NCBI RefSeq assembly: GCF_006716565.1
Contig: NZ_VFPG01000001.1
Coordinates: 496,001-560,000 of the forward strand
Length of the DNA: 64,000 bases
Reading direction: 5' to 3'
Source of the DNA: Nocardia bhagyanarayanae
GTDB taxonomy: Bacteria > Actinomycetota > Actinomycetes > Mycobacteriales > Mycobacteriaceae
This document shows positions 30,662-39,627 of the stretch, piece by piece. Made by a program: the position numbers and the translations under genes. How positions within the stretch are numbered: the stretch's first letter is position 1; each line of letters begins with the position of its first letter. The notes beneath the pieces were generated by a model. That model was not told the origin of the DNA, ran no database searches, and worked only from the letters and a program-made list of their open reading frames with translations.

Positions 30662-31114
30662 ATGACCGCTCAGACTTCCGATCATCCCGCCGCGCCCGTC
30701 GTCGACACCGGCACCGAGTTCGGCGCCAAGGTCGCCGAACGCCTCGGCCGCGAGTCCGTCATCTGGCTCACGACCGTCGGCCCGTCCGGAACGCCGCAGC
30801 CCAACCCCGTGTGGTTCCAGTGGCGCGACGGCGAGTTCCTGCTGTTCAGCCAGCCGGACAAGGCGAAGCTGCGCAACATCGCCCACAACCCGCGCGTCTC
30901 GCTGAACCTCAACAGCACCGAGTCCGGCGGCGACGTCGTGGTGTTGACCGGGACGGCGCGGATCGTCGAGGAGTGGCCGTCCGACGAGGAGATCGCGGCG
31001 TACACCGAGAAGTACACGCAGGGGTTGGTGGAGATCAACATGACGGCGGCCGAGTTCTACGCGGAATACTCGGTGCCCGTTCGGATTACGCCGAACCGGT
31101 TGCGCGGATTCTGA
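30662..31114 (+). CDS. PPOX-class flavin/F420-dependent oxidoreductase (Rv3369-like)
   Basis: The product is 150 residues from the ATG at 30662; an ATG at 30596 in the same frame is a longer alternative. It has the split-barrel pyridoxamine-oxidase-like fold: VIWLTTVGPSGTPQPNPVWF, FLLFSQPDKAKLRNIAHNP and VVVLTGTARIVEEWPSDEE. These agree with the TIGR03667/Rv3369 group of mycobacterial F420- or flavin-binding proteins. The physiological substrate is unknown. It is followed by a 10-bp-stem hairpin. I see no iron box belonging to it; the nearby box at 30387 points to irtAB. Confidence 0.82.
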   Translation: MTAQTSDHPAAPVVDTGTEFGAKVAERLGRESVIWLTTVGPSGTPQPNPVWFQWRDGEFLLFSQPDKAKLRNIAHNPRVSLNLNSTESGGDVVVLTGTARIVEEWPSDEEIAAYTEKYTQGLVEINMTAAEFYAEYSVPVRITPNRLRGF

Positions 31115-31126
31115 ACGACGACAACC

Positions 31127-31155
31127 GGTGCGCTGCTCGGCGCGGGCAGCGCACC
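31127..31155 (+). terminator. Hairpin terminator after the PPOX-class gene
   Basis: A perfect 10-bp stem (ggtgcgctgc / gcagcgcacc) with a 9-base loop begins 13 bases past the stop codon. The remaining roughly 240 bp up to the pseudouridine synthase gene shows no gene. Confidence 0.65.
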
Positions 31156-31391
31156 GCCGGGCGAGGGCGCGGCGCACTCGCCCGTCGGGCCGCCCCAGGG
31201 CACGGAATCGACGGGAGTCGAATGGTGGCATCACAAGATCAACTCGCCGCCATATGACTACCGTCGAATCCATTCGACTATCGACCGGAGAGAAATGGCG
31301 GTAGCCAGGTTGACGGGGTGTGCCGCGGACCGCATGGTCCCGACCAGGGCGAGCGAGGCCCGTTGAGCAGCGGCGATTAGAGTTGTCGCCG

Positions 31392-32321
31392 ATGAGACGA
31401 AGGCAGCAGCCGCCGCTGCCCAAGCGGTACGGCTTGGATCCGGCCCGGCTGCGACTGCCGGAGACGGGCGAGTGGGCGACGATTCGCGACCACCTGGTCG
31501 AGCGACTTCCCCGTGTCGCGCCGGAACGCATCGATGAACTGCTGCACGCGGGCGGCATCGTCGACCTCGAAGGGCCCATCGCGCCGGACGCGCCTTATGT
31601 CCCCGGCGGCGCGGTGTGGTTCCACCGCGACCTGCCGGACGAGACCGACGTCCCGTTCGACATCACCGTCGTGCACCGCGACGAGGACCTGCTCGTGGTG
31701 GACAAGCCGCACTTCCTCGCCACCATTCCGCGCGGACAGCACATCCGGCAGACGGCGCTGGTCCGGCTGCGCGAGGAGTTGGGCCTGCCCGATCTGGTGC
31801 CCGCGCACCGGCTCGATCGGGTGACCGCGGGACTGCTGCTGTTCGTCGTCAACCCGGCTCGACGCGGTGCGTACCAGACCATGTTCCACCGGCGCGCGGT
31901 GCGCAAGGAATACGAGGCGATCGCCCCCTACCGGCCCGACCTCGAGCTGCCGCGCACGGTGCGCAGCCGCATCGTCAAGGAGAAGCAGGTGCTCGCGGCC
32001 CAGGAGGTCGAGGGCGAGCCCAACGCGGAGACCCGCGTCGACCTGCTCGAACACCGCGACGGACTCGGTCGCTACCGCTTGCGACCGCTGACCGGGCGGA
32101 CCCACCAGCTGCGCCTGCACATGAACGGCCTCGGCGTGCCGATTCTCGGCGACGATTTCTATCCGGTCCTCACCGACAAGCCGGTGCACGATTTCACCCG
32201 GCCGCTGCAGCTGCTCGCCGCGTCGCTCGAGTTCACCGATCCGGTCAGCGGAGAGCCGCGACGGTTCGAGACGACCCGGAGCCTGCAAGCGTGGACCGAC
32301 CACGCCGCGTGGGCGGGCTGA
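31392..32321 (+). CDS. RluA-family RNA pseudouridine synthase
   Basis: The product is 309 residues. An S4-like N-terminal region (ERIDELLHAGGIVDLEG) precedes the catalytic domain, which has LLVVDKPHFLATIPRG, the catalytic Asp in VPAHRLDRVTAGLLLF near residue 145 and a late LRPLTGRTHQLRLHMNGLG. These are the hallmark motifs of RluA-type synthases, which isomerise uridines in rRNA or tRNA. I cannot tell the target RNA. The ATG at 31392 gives MRRRQQPPLPKRYGLDPARL, a normal basic N-terminus. Two strong hairpins follow the gene. Confidence 0.9.
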   Translation: MRRRQQPPLPKRYGLDPARLRLPETGEWATIRDHLVERLPRVAPERIDELLHAGGIVDLEGPIAPDAPYVPGGAVWFHRDLPDETDVPFDITVVHRDEDLLVVDKPHFLATIPRGQHIRQTALVRLREELGLPDLVPAHRLDRVTAGLLLFVVNPARRGAYQTMFHRRAVRKEYEAIAPYRPDLELPRTVRSRIVKEKQVLAAQEVEGEPNAETRVDLLEHRDGLGRYRLRPLTGRTHQLRLHMNGLGVPILGDDFYPVLTDKPVHDFTRPLQLLAASLEFTDPVSGEPRRFETTRSLQAWTDHAAWAG

Positions 32322-32331
32322 GAAGAGAAGG

Positions 32332-32367
32332 GGGCCGGTCGACGGAACAGGGGGTGTCGACCGGCCC
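32332..32367. terminator. First of two adjacent convergent hairpins
   Basis: A perfect 12-bp stem (gggccggtcgac / gtcgaccggccc) with a 12-base loop begins 10 bases after the pseudouridine synthase stop. It lies between convergent genes and may act on both strands. Confidence 0.75.
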
Positions 32368-32369
32368 GA

Positions 32370-32403
32370 GCGCTCGCGGTGGTGGCTACGACACCGCGAG
32401 CGC
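32370..32403. terminator. Second of two adjacent convergent hairpins
   Basis: A perfect 12-bp stem (gcgctcgcggtg / caccgcgagcgc) with a 10-base loop lies 3 bases from the previous hairpin and 6 bases from the stop codon of the minus-strand secreted protein gene. It is probably that gene's terminator. Confidence 0.72.
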
Positions 32404-32408
32404 GGCTC

Positions 32409-32816
32409 TCAGGACCCCATCCAGGCGAGGGGTCCGGCGCCACAGGTGGCGCTGCCGGTGAGGGTGGGTTCGGCCACGTTCACCTTGATCTCGTAGGCGA
32501 GGCCCTGCAGCGCGGCGAGCGTGTGGGTGCCCGACTTCTTCGGCTTCCACTGAATGGTCGCCTCGCCGTTCACCGGCTTGACCGGGCTGCCCGCGATGAC
32601 AAGCGCGTTGTCGTAGAACCAGACCTCGAACCAGTGGTTCACCTTCGCGGTGACCTGGTAGGTGCATCCCGCCTGGAGGTTGTTGGACGAGACGGTGAGG
32701 TTGTCGATCGTCGCGGACGCGTAGGGCGCGGTCAGCACCGCCGCGCAGCTCGCCGCGGCCAGCGTCGTGAGGCCGACGCCCAGCCGACGACCGGCCCGAT
32801 TGCGGGATCTACTCAT
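32409..32816 (-). CDS. Small secreted protein, Ig-like, unknown function
   Basis: The product is 135 residues with a clear signal peptide: basic MSRSRNRAGRR, hydrophobic core, and probable cleavage at PYASA-TIDN. The mature domain is about 97 residues and beta-rich, with DNLTVSSNNLQAGCTYQVTA, VWFYDNALVIAGSPVKP and two Cys residues (GCTY and ATCGAG) that could form a disulphide. The pattern of short strands and SGTHTLAALQ resembles bacterial Ig-like domains found in secreted Nocardia and Rhodococcus proteins. I recognise no family with certainty. It has its own hairpin terminator and an upstream gap of about 210 bp shared with the divergent CPBP gene. Confidence 0.75.
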   Translation of the reverse strand: MSRSRNRAGRRLGVGLTTLAAASCAAVLTAPYASATIDNLTVSSNNLQAGCTYQVTAKVNHWFEVWFYDNALVIAGSPVKPVNGEATIQWKPKKSGTHTLAALQGLAYEIKVNVAEPTLTGSATCGAGPLAWMGS

Positions 32817-33030
32817 TCGGATAACTCCTCTTCGAAACGCACACGGGTGCGAATGAGCGGACTGTATCGACCGTCCAGTTCCCTACGGGCCGGTTTCCGG
32901 AAAAAACTGAAACATGTGTCATTCAGATGCAGGATAGCGCCGCCGAGTCGATCTTCGCCGGGCATTCGGCGGCTGTGATCAGCCGCTCATCCGGCAGCGA
33001 GCCGCATGACCCGACCCTAGACTGGGCCGG

Positions 33031-33774
33031 GTGTTTCGAACGGACCTCGAGGAAGCGGCACCGGCCCGCGGCAAACTGCACGCCTATATCGATGTAGCGG
33101 TCGTCATCGTCGTCCTGGCGGGCACCAACCTGATCGCGCACTTCACCACCGCGTGGGCCAACATCGTCACCGTCCCGATCGCCGCGATCGTGCTGCTCGT
33201 TCTGGTCCGCAGGCGCGGGCTCGGCTGGGCCGAACTCGGGCTCTCCCCCAGGCATTGGCGGCGCGGGTCGTTGTACGCGCTTGCCGCCGTCGGCATCGTC
33301 CTCACGGCCGTGGCCATCGGCGCGCTGCTGCCGGTGACGCGCCCGTTCTTCCTCGCCGACCGGTACGCCACCATCTCCGGCGCGCTCATCGCGTCGATGA
33401 TCGTCATCCCGCTGCAGACCGTCATCCCCGAGGAGCTGGCCTTCCGCGGCGTGCTGCACGGCACCCTCGATCGCGTCTACGGCGCGCGCGGAGTGTTCGC
33501 GGCGGGCTCCCTGCTCTTCGGCCTCTGGCACATCGCCTCGTCCTTCGGCCTCACCACGAGCAACCGCGGACTCACCGGATTCCTCGGCGGCGGACTCGTC
33601 GGCCAGATCGCCGGCATCCTGCTCGCCGTCGCCGCCACCGCGGCCGCGGGCGTCGTCTTCACCTGGCTGCGCCGCCGCAGCGGCAGCCTCCTCGCCCCCA
33701 TCGCCCTACATTGGTCCGTCAACGGCGCAGGCGCCCTCGCCGCCGCCCTCGTCTGGCACACAACCCTGGCCTGA
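33031..33774 (+). CDS. CPBP-family intramembrane metalloprotease (Abi/CaaX type)
   Basis: The product is a 247-residue polytopic membrane protein with about seven helices. The three CPBP motifs are present: EELAFRG near residue 137 (EExxxR), FGLWHI near 166 (FxxxH) and HWSVNGAG near 230 (HxxxN). These form the metal/active site of Rce1-like glutamic/metallo intramembrane proteases. The start is GTG at 33031. Substrate unknown; it stands alone with no obvious partner. Confidence 0.88.
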   Translation: MFRTDLEEAAPARGKLHAYIDVAVVIVVLAGTNLIAHFTTAWANIVTVPIAAIVLLVLVRRRGLGWAELGLSPRHWRRGSLYALAAVGIVLTAVAIGALLPVTRPFFLADRYATISGALIASMIVIPLQTVIPEELAFRGVLHGTLDRVYGARGVFAAGSLLFGLWHIASSFGLTTSNRGLTGFLGGGLVGQIAGILLAVAATAAAGVVFTWLRRRSGSLLAPIALHWSVNGAGALAAALVWHTTLA

Positions 33775-33838
33775 GGCCGCGCCGCTTGGCGTGTCAAGCA
33801 TCCTTTCCAGTCGCGAGCCGCGGCCGTAGGTTCGAGTC

Positions 33839-34234
33839 GTGCCCCTCGGACATCTCGGCATCAACGTCACGGATCTCACCGCGGCGCGGACGTACTACGA
33901 CGAAATGATGCCGCTCGTCGATTACGAGCCTTTCCTGCTTGACGACACCCAGTTCGCCTACCGGCCCGCCAATGGGAAGGTCGGCGCCTACCTGTTCTTC
34001 TATCGGGCGGAGACGTCCGGATATTCGCGCGCCACGCCTGGACTGCAGCACCTGGCGTTCATGGTGCGCACTCGCGCCGCCGTCCGGGCGACGCATTCCT
34101 GGGCCGCATCCCGCGGCGACGAAATAGTCCATGCCCCACGTGAATTCCCCGAGTATCCGCCGCCCTACTTCGCGACCTTCTGGCTCGGGTACGACGGCGT
34201 TCTGCTGGAGGCCGTCTGCCATAAAGACGCTTGA
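33839..34234 (+). CDS. VOC-family (glyoxalase/bleomycin-resistance-like) protein
   Basis: The product is 131 residues from a GTG start. It shows two betaalphabetabetabeta modules of a vicinal-oxygen-chelate protein, with LGHLGINVTDLTAARTYYDE at the start, LQHLAFMVRTRAAV in the middle and FWLGYDGVLLEAV at the end. Likely metal ligands are the His of GHLGI, the His of LQHLAF and the late Glu of LLEAV. VOC proteins include isomerases, dioxygenases and resistance proteins, so no substrate is assigned. Confidence 0.82.
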   Translation: MPLGHLGINVTDLTAARTYYDEMMPLVDYEPFLLDDTQFAYRPANGKVGAYLFFYRAETSGYSRATPGLQHLAFMVRTRAAVRATHSWAASRGDEIVHAPREFPEYPPPYFATFWLGYDGVLLEAVCHKDA

Positions 34235-34413
34235 ATTCGGCGGGAATGGCCCGCGCGCCACCTCGGGCGGCCCGCGGCATCCCGCGACGCCGCTGCCGTT
34301 CGCGTTGACCCGGGGCGGTCGTCGGTTTAGTCTCATCGCGTTCACACATATGTTCGAGCACACTTGTCGACGCCGAGTGATCGGCCCGATATCGGCTCCA
34401 GGGAAGGCTCGCG

Positions 34414-36714
34414 ATGCCCGACGAACCGTCGACCGGCAATTCCGAGATAGCGGCACTGGCACAGCGGGTCGCGACGGCGCGCGGGAAATTGCCGCTGCAA
34501 CACGACACCGCATTGGTCGAGGTGCTTTCCGATTCCGAGATCGCGGCGGAACGCGAACTGGCCGAATGGATCCGGGCCCAGCGGCGCGCCCAGCGACGCC
34601 GCGCCGTGGAGGACGAGCTCGCCGCCGAGAAGCTCGACCGGCGCACCGCGGCCGCCATCCGTCGCGCCGACGAGGACGACGCGCGCTGGCACCGCCGCGC
34701 TTTGGCGGCCCGCCGCCGCGTCGCCAACCAGGACGCGCGCCTCGCCCAGCTCTACCGCCGCGCCGAGTGGTCCTCGCGGGCGTTGATCGGCGTCGTCGTC
34801 CTCGGCATGGTGTGGGCGGGCGTCAACGTGCAGCACAACCTCGTGCCGAGCGGCGACATGTCGGATCCGCTGTACTGGCTCAGCTACGGCATCGAGGCGA
34901 TGATCTCCATTCCGATCATCACCATCATGGTGGTCGCGACGACCGCCGCCCGCTGGGGACGGGAACTGCCGCGCGGCAAGGTGATCGTCTTCGAGGCGGC
35001 ACTGCTCGGCACCACCATCGCACTGAACACCGGGCCGCACTTGGCTTCCGGCGATCTCGGCCGGGCCGCGGAGTACGCGATCGCGCCCGCGATGGTCGGC
35101 GTGGTGATCTGGTTGCACGCGTGGGTCGCGGCTCGATACGCGCAGCTCATCGATAGCGTGCCGATCGTCGACGACACCGCGGTGCCGAAGTTGCGCGGGT
35201 CTTATCAGGGTGACGAGTACCAGAGGGCTGTTCCGGAGCGGGATGGATATGCGCTGGGCTCGGGCGGATTCGGTGCGGGTCCTCTGTTCGATGCGAGCGA
35301 TTCTGTAGGGAATCCTGTCGGCAGCGAAACGGCTACGGCGAGAGTTGGAACCGATCCGCTCGGCGTCGGCGGCGAGATCCGGCTGACGTCCGCGAGCAAC
35401 GCCACCGCGCCGTCCGCGGGCAGCGAACCGGCATCGGTACGTGGCCGAGCCGACCGACTGTCCGATAGTGACGCGAACGTACCGTCTTCGGCGAACAGCG
35501 ATACCGAACTCCTCAGCCACCGAACCGGCCAGCCGGCCGCGACTGACGCGAACGTACGGTCCTCGGTGGACAGCACCACGGATCTGCCGAGCCGCCGAAC
35601 CGATCGCACTGCCGAGACCAACGGCACAGTAGCGACTTCGGCGGACGGCGATACCGCACGGCCCAACGCAAACCGCCGAACCGATTCACCATCCGCAAGC
35701 GACGAAACCGGCCCGACACCCGCGAGCGACCGCGCTGGCGAGCCTTCCACGAACAACTCCGCCCAACCTGCGGCGGCCGATGCCGAGTTGGAATCCGGCG
35801 AGGACGAGATCCCCACCGCGAGCGAGCAATCCGACATCCACGCTCCGATGCGCAGCATCTCGTACGCCGTTCCCCTCTCCCTGCTGACCGGCGGACTCAC
35901 CGACGAAGACGACGACGCCACACCACCTTCCCCGCGCCGCAACGGTTCGAACAACGGACGCACCAATCACCCTGCCGCCCACGCGGTCCCGCTCTCCCAA
36001 CCGCGACTGCGACCGATCAACGGCGCCGCGAACGGCAACGGCCGGACCAACGGCAGCGGCCACACCCCATCGATGTGGGCCGGATCCCACGCCCTGAGCA
36101 CCATCGCGTATCCCCAAGCGGACGCCGCCGAAGCAACGGATGCCCTGAGCACCACGGACGCCGTCGATCTCGCCGAATTCCAGGCCGCCCGCAACGGCCG
36201 CTCGACACCCGATGAGGACCGAGCGGTCACGGAGGACAACCCGGTCCTCTCCACAGCATCCTCGGAATCGACCACCGAACCGGAGAAGACCCGAACCACA
36301 AAGCAGCGCCGCGGTTCCGACGCCAAGGCGAATGACCGCACCGACACAACGAGCCGCGAGCGCACCGAAACCCCCGCCGAACAACTCACCTTGGAGCCCG
36401 AGCCGGAACCCCACCGCCCGCGCAGCACCGAAATCATTCTCGCCACCCAGCGCGCCATCGCCGAAGACGCCGAGGACGACTTCGACCAGGAACCGGACAG
36501 CGCCGAGGACGAGGTCCGCATGGTCGCCAGGAGCATCGCCGAGCAAGGCCTGTCCAAGCTGCCGATCGAGCAGATCGCCGACATCCTCACGCTCGCCGAC
36601 CAATCCTGGTCCGGCACCGGCATCGCCAAGGAAGTGGGCGTTTCCAGCTCCGCGGTGGCCCGCGTCATCGACTCCGCCCACAAGGTCCGCCGCCCCTACG
36701 CGACCAACAGCTGA
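34414..36714 (+). CDS. Four-helix membrane protein with long repeat-bearing linker and C-terminal helix-turn-helix
   Basis: The product is 766 residues. Residues 1-125 are charged and helical (AERELAEWIRAQRRAQRRRA), probably coiled coil. Residues 125-250 hold four hydrophobic segments, for example WSSRALIGVVVLGMVWAG and LISYGIEAM-like SYGIEAMISIPIITIMV. Residues about 260-650 are a Ser/Thr/Asn/Asp-rich disordered linker. Within it, residues 345-420 form degenerate 25-27-residue tandem repeats. The last 70 residues form a helix-turn-helix: LPIEQIADILTLADQ then GTGIAKEVGVSSSAVARVID. The layout resembles DUF2637/Spd-type proteins of actinobacterial mobile elements, but no mobility genes are near. 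Role unknown; it could be a membrane-tethered DNA-binding protein. Confidence 0.72.
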   Translation: MPDEPSTGNSEIAALAQRVATARGKLPLQHDTALVEVLSDSEIAAERELAEWIRAQRRAQRRRAVEDELAAEKLDRRTAAAIRRADEDDARWHRRALAARRRVANQDARLAQLYRRAEWSSRALIGVVVLGMVWAGVNVQHNLVPSGDMSDPLYWLSYGIEAMISIPIITIMVVATTAARWGRELPRGKVIVFEAALLGTTIALNTGPHLASGDLGRAAEYAIAPAMVGVVIWLHAWVAARYAQLIDSVPIVDDTAVPKLRGSYQGDEYQRAVPERDGYALGSGGFGAGPLFDASDSVGNPVGSETATARVGTDPLGVGGEIRLTSASNATAPSAGSEPASVRGRADRLSDSDANVPSSANSDTELLSHRTGQPAATDANVRSSVDSTTDLPSRRTDRTAETNGTVATSADGDTARPNANRRTDSPSASDETGPTPASDRAGEPSTNNSAQPAAADAELESGEDEIPTASEQSDIHAPMRSISYAVPLSLLTGGLTDEDDDATPPSPRRNGSNNGRTNHPAAHAVPLSQPRLRPINGAANGNGRTNGSGHTPSMWAGSHALSTIAYPQADAAEATDALSTTDAVDLAEFQAARNGRSTPDEDRAVTEDNPVLSTASSESTTEPEKTRTTKQRRGSDAKANDRTDTTSRERTETPAEQLTLEPEPEPHRPRSTEIILATQRAIAEDAEDDFDQEPDSAEDEVRMVARSIAEQGLSKLPIEQIADILTLADQSWSGTGIAKEVGVSSSAVARVIDSAHKVRRPYATNS
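35446..35670 (+). repeat. Degenerate 75-81 bp coding repeats (25-27-residue units)
   Basis: Inside the linker of the membrane/HTH protein, successive units begin RADRLSDSDANVPSS, RTGQPAATDANVRSS and RTDRTAETNGTVATS, and a partial RTDSPSASDETG follows. The first two units are exactly 25 residues and align without gaps. They are probably unstructured spacer units. Confidence 0.65.
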
Positions 36715-36762
36715 CGCCTGTCGCACAGCGGATCGACCGGCGAACCGCAGGTATCGCCCGCC

Positions 36763-36813
36763 GAGCCGAAAGGGCTGTCCGCCGAATACTTTCGACGAAC
36801 AGCCCTTCGGCTC
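36763..36813. terminator. Convergent hairpin between the membrane/HTH gene and the MMPL gene
   Basis: Arms of about 15 bases (gagccgaaagggctgt / acagcccttcggctc) pair with a single bulged A around a 20-base loop, in the 107-bp gap between convergent genes. Confidence 0.7.
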
Positions 36814-36821
36814 AGTCGGCA

Positions 36822-39011
36822 CTACCGATCGACGACCGCTTCCACCCGCGTGGCATCGGCGGATGTCGTGTAATACGAGCCGGATCCGTGATCCGCGCTT
36901 GCCGAGCCGCCCGACTTCCCGTCGCGGTCACCGTGTCCCGGCCACCAGGCACGGTGGCCGAGCAGGGCGGTGATCGCGGGCGTGAAGAACATCGCCATGA
37001 CGAAGGCGGCGATGGCGATGCCCACCGAGATCGCGAAGCCCATCTGGGAGAGCATGCTGTTGCCCGCCAACATCATCGCGGCGAAGGTGCCCGCCAGGAT
37101 GACGCCCGCCGCGGCGACCGTCGGGCCCGTGTGCCGCAGGCTCAGCGCCGCCGCCTCGCGCGGGTCGCGACCCTCGCGGGTCTCCTCGCGGAGCCGGGCG
37201 ATCATCAGGATGTTGTAGTCGGTGCCGAGCGCGACGACGAACAGGTACATGATCACCGGCAGCGTGAAGATCAACCCGGAATCGCCCTGGATGTTCTGGA
37301 AGACCAGCACCGTGGCGCCGAGCGTCGCGGCGAAACCGAGGAAGACCGAGGCCATCAGGTACCACGGTGCGACCAGGCTGCGCAGCAGCAGCGCGAGCAC
37401 GATCATGATCAGAATCGCCGCCACCGGGAACACGATCGCGTAGTCGCGGTTCATCGCGTCCTGGAAGTCCACGAACACCGCGGTGATTCCGCCGACCGCC
37501 GCCGTGGTGCCCGCGGGCGCCGCGTCGTGCGCCGTCGTGCGCAGCGGTCCGCGGACAGTGTCCAGTGCGGCATCCGATTCCGGCGCGTCGGCCAGGGTCA
37601 CCTGGAAGTTCGCGATGGTGCCGTCGGCCGAGAGCAGCGGTTCGCCGACCGCGCCGACGCCGGGCACCTGGGCCAGCGCCGTGCGGTATCCCAGCAGCTC
37701 ATCCTGGTTGAGCTGCCCGTCCGGCGCGTGCAGCAGCACGTCCGACGGCTGGGTCGCGCCCGCAGGCATGCCCTTCAGCAATTCCTTGTTGTAGACGACG
37801 GATTCGGACGCGTCCGAGGTCGAGCCCGAGCCGAGGTCGAAGGTCGGGTTGAACCCGATGGCGAAGACGCTCAGCGCCACCAGCACACCGCCGGAGACGA
37901 CGGCGAACACGCCGGGCCGCCGCCCCAACGCCGCGCCGATCGCGGTGAACCGCGCACCCTTCGGCTCGACCTGCCACGCCTTCGACGGCCAGAACACCTT
38001 CGTCCCGAGCAGCGACACGATCGCGGGCACCAGGGTCAGTCCCGCCACCAGCGCCACCGCGACCGCGATCGCCAGCGCGGGCCCGAGCGAACGGAACAGG
38101 CCGAGGGTGGAGAGGGTCAGCGCCATGAAGGCGATGATCACCGCGCCCGCCGCCGAGGTGATGGCCTCGCCGACCCTGGCGACCGCGCTGACCATCGCGG
38201 TCTTGGGATCCTCGCCGGCGCGCAGCCGCTCCCGGTACCGGAACATCAGGAACAGGATGTAGTCGGTGCCGACACCGAAAAGGACGACAACGAGCATGGA
38301 GTTGACCGAGGTGTCCATCTCCAGGTCGAATGCCTTGCTCACCATGGCGATCAGGCTGCCGACCATACTGGAGACGCCGCCGATCACGATCACCGGAAGC
38401 AGCGCGATCACCGGACTGCGGAAGATGATCAGCAGCAACACCAGGATCAGCACGATGGTCGCCACGCCGATGATGGCCATGCCCTTTTCACCGGACTCGG
38501 TCTGGTCGAGGGTCTGCGCCGCGGCACCGGTGATGCCCGCCTTCAGAGCGGTGTCGCGCACCTGCTCTTTCAAGCTGTCGCGCAGGCTCTTCACCGCGTC
38601 GCCCTGGGTCTTGTCGGAGGCGTTGGTGACCTTGGTCATCTGCACGGCGATGACCTGGATCAGCCGATTCTCCGAGGGTGGCGTCGCCTGAATGCCGGTG
38701 ACGCCCTTGATGTTCGCACCGCTGAGCTTCGTCGCCGCGGCCGCCACCGCCGCCGAGTTCTCCTCGGTGAGCGGCGCGCCGTCCTCGCGGGCGAAGACGA
38801 TCAGTGCCGCGGGCGCCGAGTTCTGCGGAAACGCCTTCTCCTGCAATTCCATCGCCTCGATGGACTCGTAGTGCGAAGGCAGGAAGCTGGATTGGTCGGT
38901 GGTCGAGGTGAATTCGGGGGCGGAGGCCACCACCGCGATGGCGGCGATCAGCCACAAGCCGATCACCTTCCACGGGTGATGGACGACGAGGCGCCCGAGA
39001 CGGCCGAACAT
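36822..39011 (-). CDS. MMPL/RND-family transporter
   Basis: The product is 729 residues from the ATG at 39011, which has aaagga nine bases upstream. It begins MFGRLGRLVVHHPWKVIGLW, a membrane helix followed by a porter domain (TTDQSSFLPSHYESIEAMEL). Two blocks of six helices follow, each with VGTDYILFLMFRYRERL- or LGTDYNILMIARLREE-type GTDY motifs that carry the proton-relay residues. This is the shorter (about 730-residue) MMPL subgroup common in actinobacteria, not the 950-residue MmpL4/5 siderophore exporters. Substrate unknown, perhaps a lipid or hydrophobic compound. It follows a small EXLDI-like gene with 31 bp between, likely one transcript. Confidence 0.87.
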   Translation of the reverse strand: MFGRLGRLVVHHPWKVIGLWLIAAIAVVASAPEFTSTTDQSSFLPSHYESIEAMELQEKAFPQNSAPAALIVFAREDGAPLTEENSAAVAAAATKLSGANIKGVTGIQATPPSENRLIQVIAVQMTKVTNASDKTQGDAVKSLRDSLKEQVRDTALKAGITGAAAQTLDQTESGEKGMAIIGVATIVLILVLLLIIFRSPVIALLPVIVIGGVSSMVGSLIAMVSKAFDLEMDTSVNSMLVVVLFGVGTDYILFLMFRYRERLRAGEDPKTAMVSAVARVGEAITSAAGAVIIAFMALTLSTLGLFRSLGPALAIAVAVALVAGLTLVPAIVSLLGTKVFWPSKAWQVEPKGARFTAIGAALGRRPGVFAVVSGGVLVALSVFAIGFNPTFDLGSGSTSDASESVVYNKELLKGMPAGATQPSDVLLHAPDGQLNQDELLGYRTALAQVPGVGAVGEPLLSADGTIANFQVTLADAPESDAALDTVRGPLRTTAHDAAPAGTTAAVGGITAVFVDFQDAMNRDYAIVFPVAAILIMIVLALLLRSLVAPWYLMASVFLGFAATLGATVLVFQNIQGDSGLIFTLPVIMYLFVVALGTDYNILMIARLREETREGRDPREAAALSLRHTGPTVAAAGVILAGTFAAMMLAGNSMLSQMGFAISVGIAIAAFVMAMFFTPAITALLGHRAWWPGHGDRDGKSGGSASADHGSGSYYTTSADATRVEAVVDR

Positions 39012-39042
39012 GCGAGTGTTCCTTTCGTAGGCCGGGATCGGC

Positions 39043-39486
39043 TCAGATGTCGAGGTCTTGGAGACGGCCGTGCTGGTCGATGTCGGTGATGGTGCGGTAG
39101 ACCTTGTCCGGCACCAGTTCTCGCACTTCCGCCACGGAATCCACCACGGAGACAGTGAAATCGCCGCAGCTCTGCTCGCCGAGGCCGAACATGGTGCGCC
39201 ACTTCTTCCAGTCCCGGCTCCAGTCGGTGAACATCGCGAAGTCGGACCAATCCGTGAACTGGCGCTGCACAACGTATTTGCCCTTGCGGCTGCGATAGAC
39301 CCGCACCACCTCGGCGCCGTCCTTGGTGATCTGCCGCGCCTCCGCGAGCCGCCGACCGTGGAAACGCTGGAGGCGCCCGCCACCCGGCCCGGCCTTCAGC
39401 ACTATCTCTTCCAGATCATCGGACTTGTCCGCGACGATCGGGGCGGGCTCGGCGGGTATGTCGCCTGATTGCTGCTCGTTGGTCAT
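39043..39486 (-). CDS. EXLDI-like protein preceding the MMPL transporter
   Basis: The product is 147 residues, soluble and rich in charged residues. It contains GGGRLQRFHGRRLAEARQI, YRSRKGKYVVQRQFTDWSDF and a C-terminal end LQDLDI. The end and overall layout match what I know of the actinobacterial EXLDI protein family, named for a C-terminal E-x-L-D-I motif, though here the Glu position is Gln. Family function is unknown. The ATG at 39486 was chosen because the longer ORF adds only nine to thirteen unlikely residues. Its position 31 bp before an MMPL transporter suggests a shared operon and perhaps a regulatory or accessory role. Confidence 0.68.
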   Translation of the reverse strand: MTNEQQSGDIPAEPAPIVADKSDDLEEIVLKAGPGGGRLQRFHGRRLAEARQITKDGAEVVRVYRSRKGKYVVQRQFTDWSDFAMFTDWSRDWKKWRTMFGLGEQSCGDFTVSVVDSVAEVRELVPDKVYRTITDIDQHGRLQDLDI

Positions 39487-39627
39487 GATGTCCCCGTTTC
39501 CATTCGTGAATGCGCATGCAGGCATACTTCAACCAGCGGCGGACCCTCGTTCGGTCCGTCGTGGTCGGATGCTGTGCGGTTGTGGATGACGTCGTGCGCG
39601 TTCTCGGCACTTGGTACCGACACACTA

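Noticed and set aside
36822..39011. Siderophore exporter MmpL4/5
   Set aside because: The protein is about 730 residues, shorter than MmpL4/5, has no MmpS partner, and no iron box precedes it.
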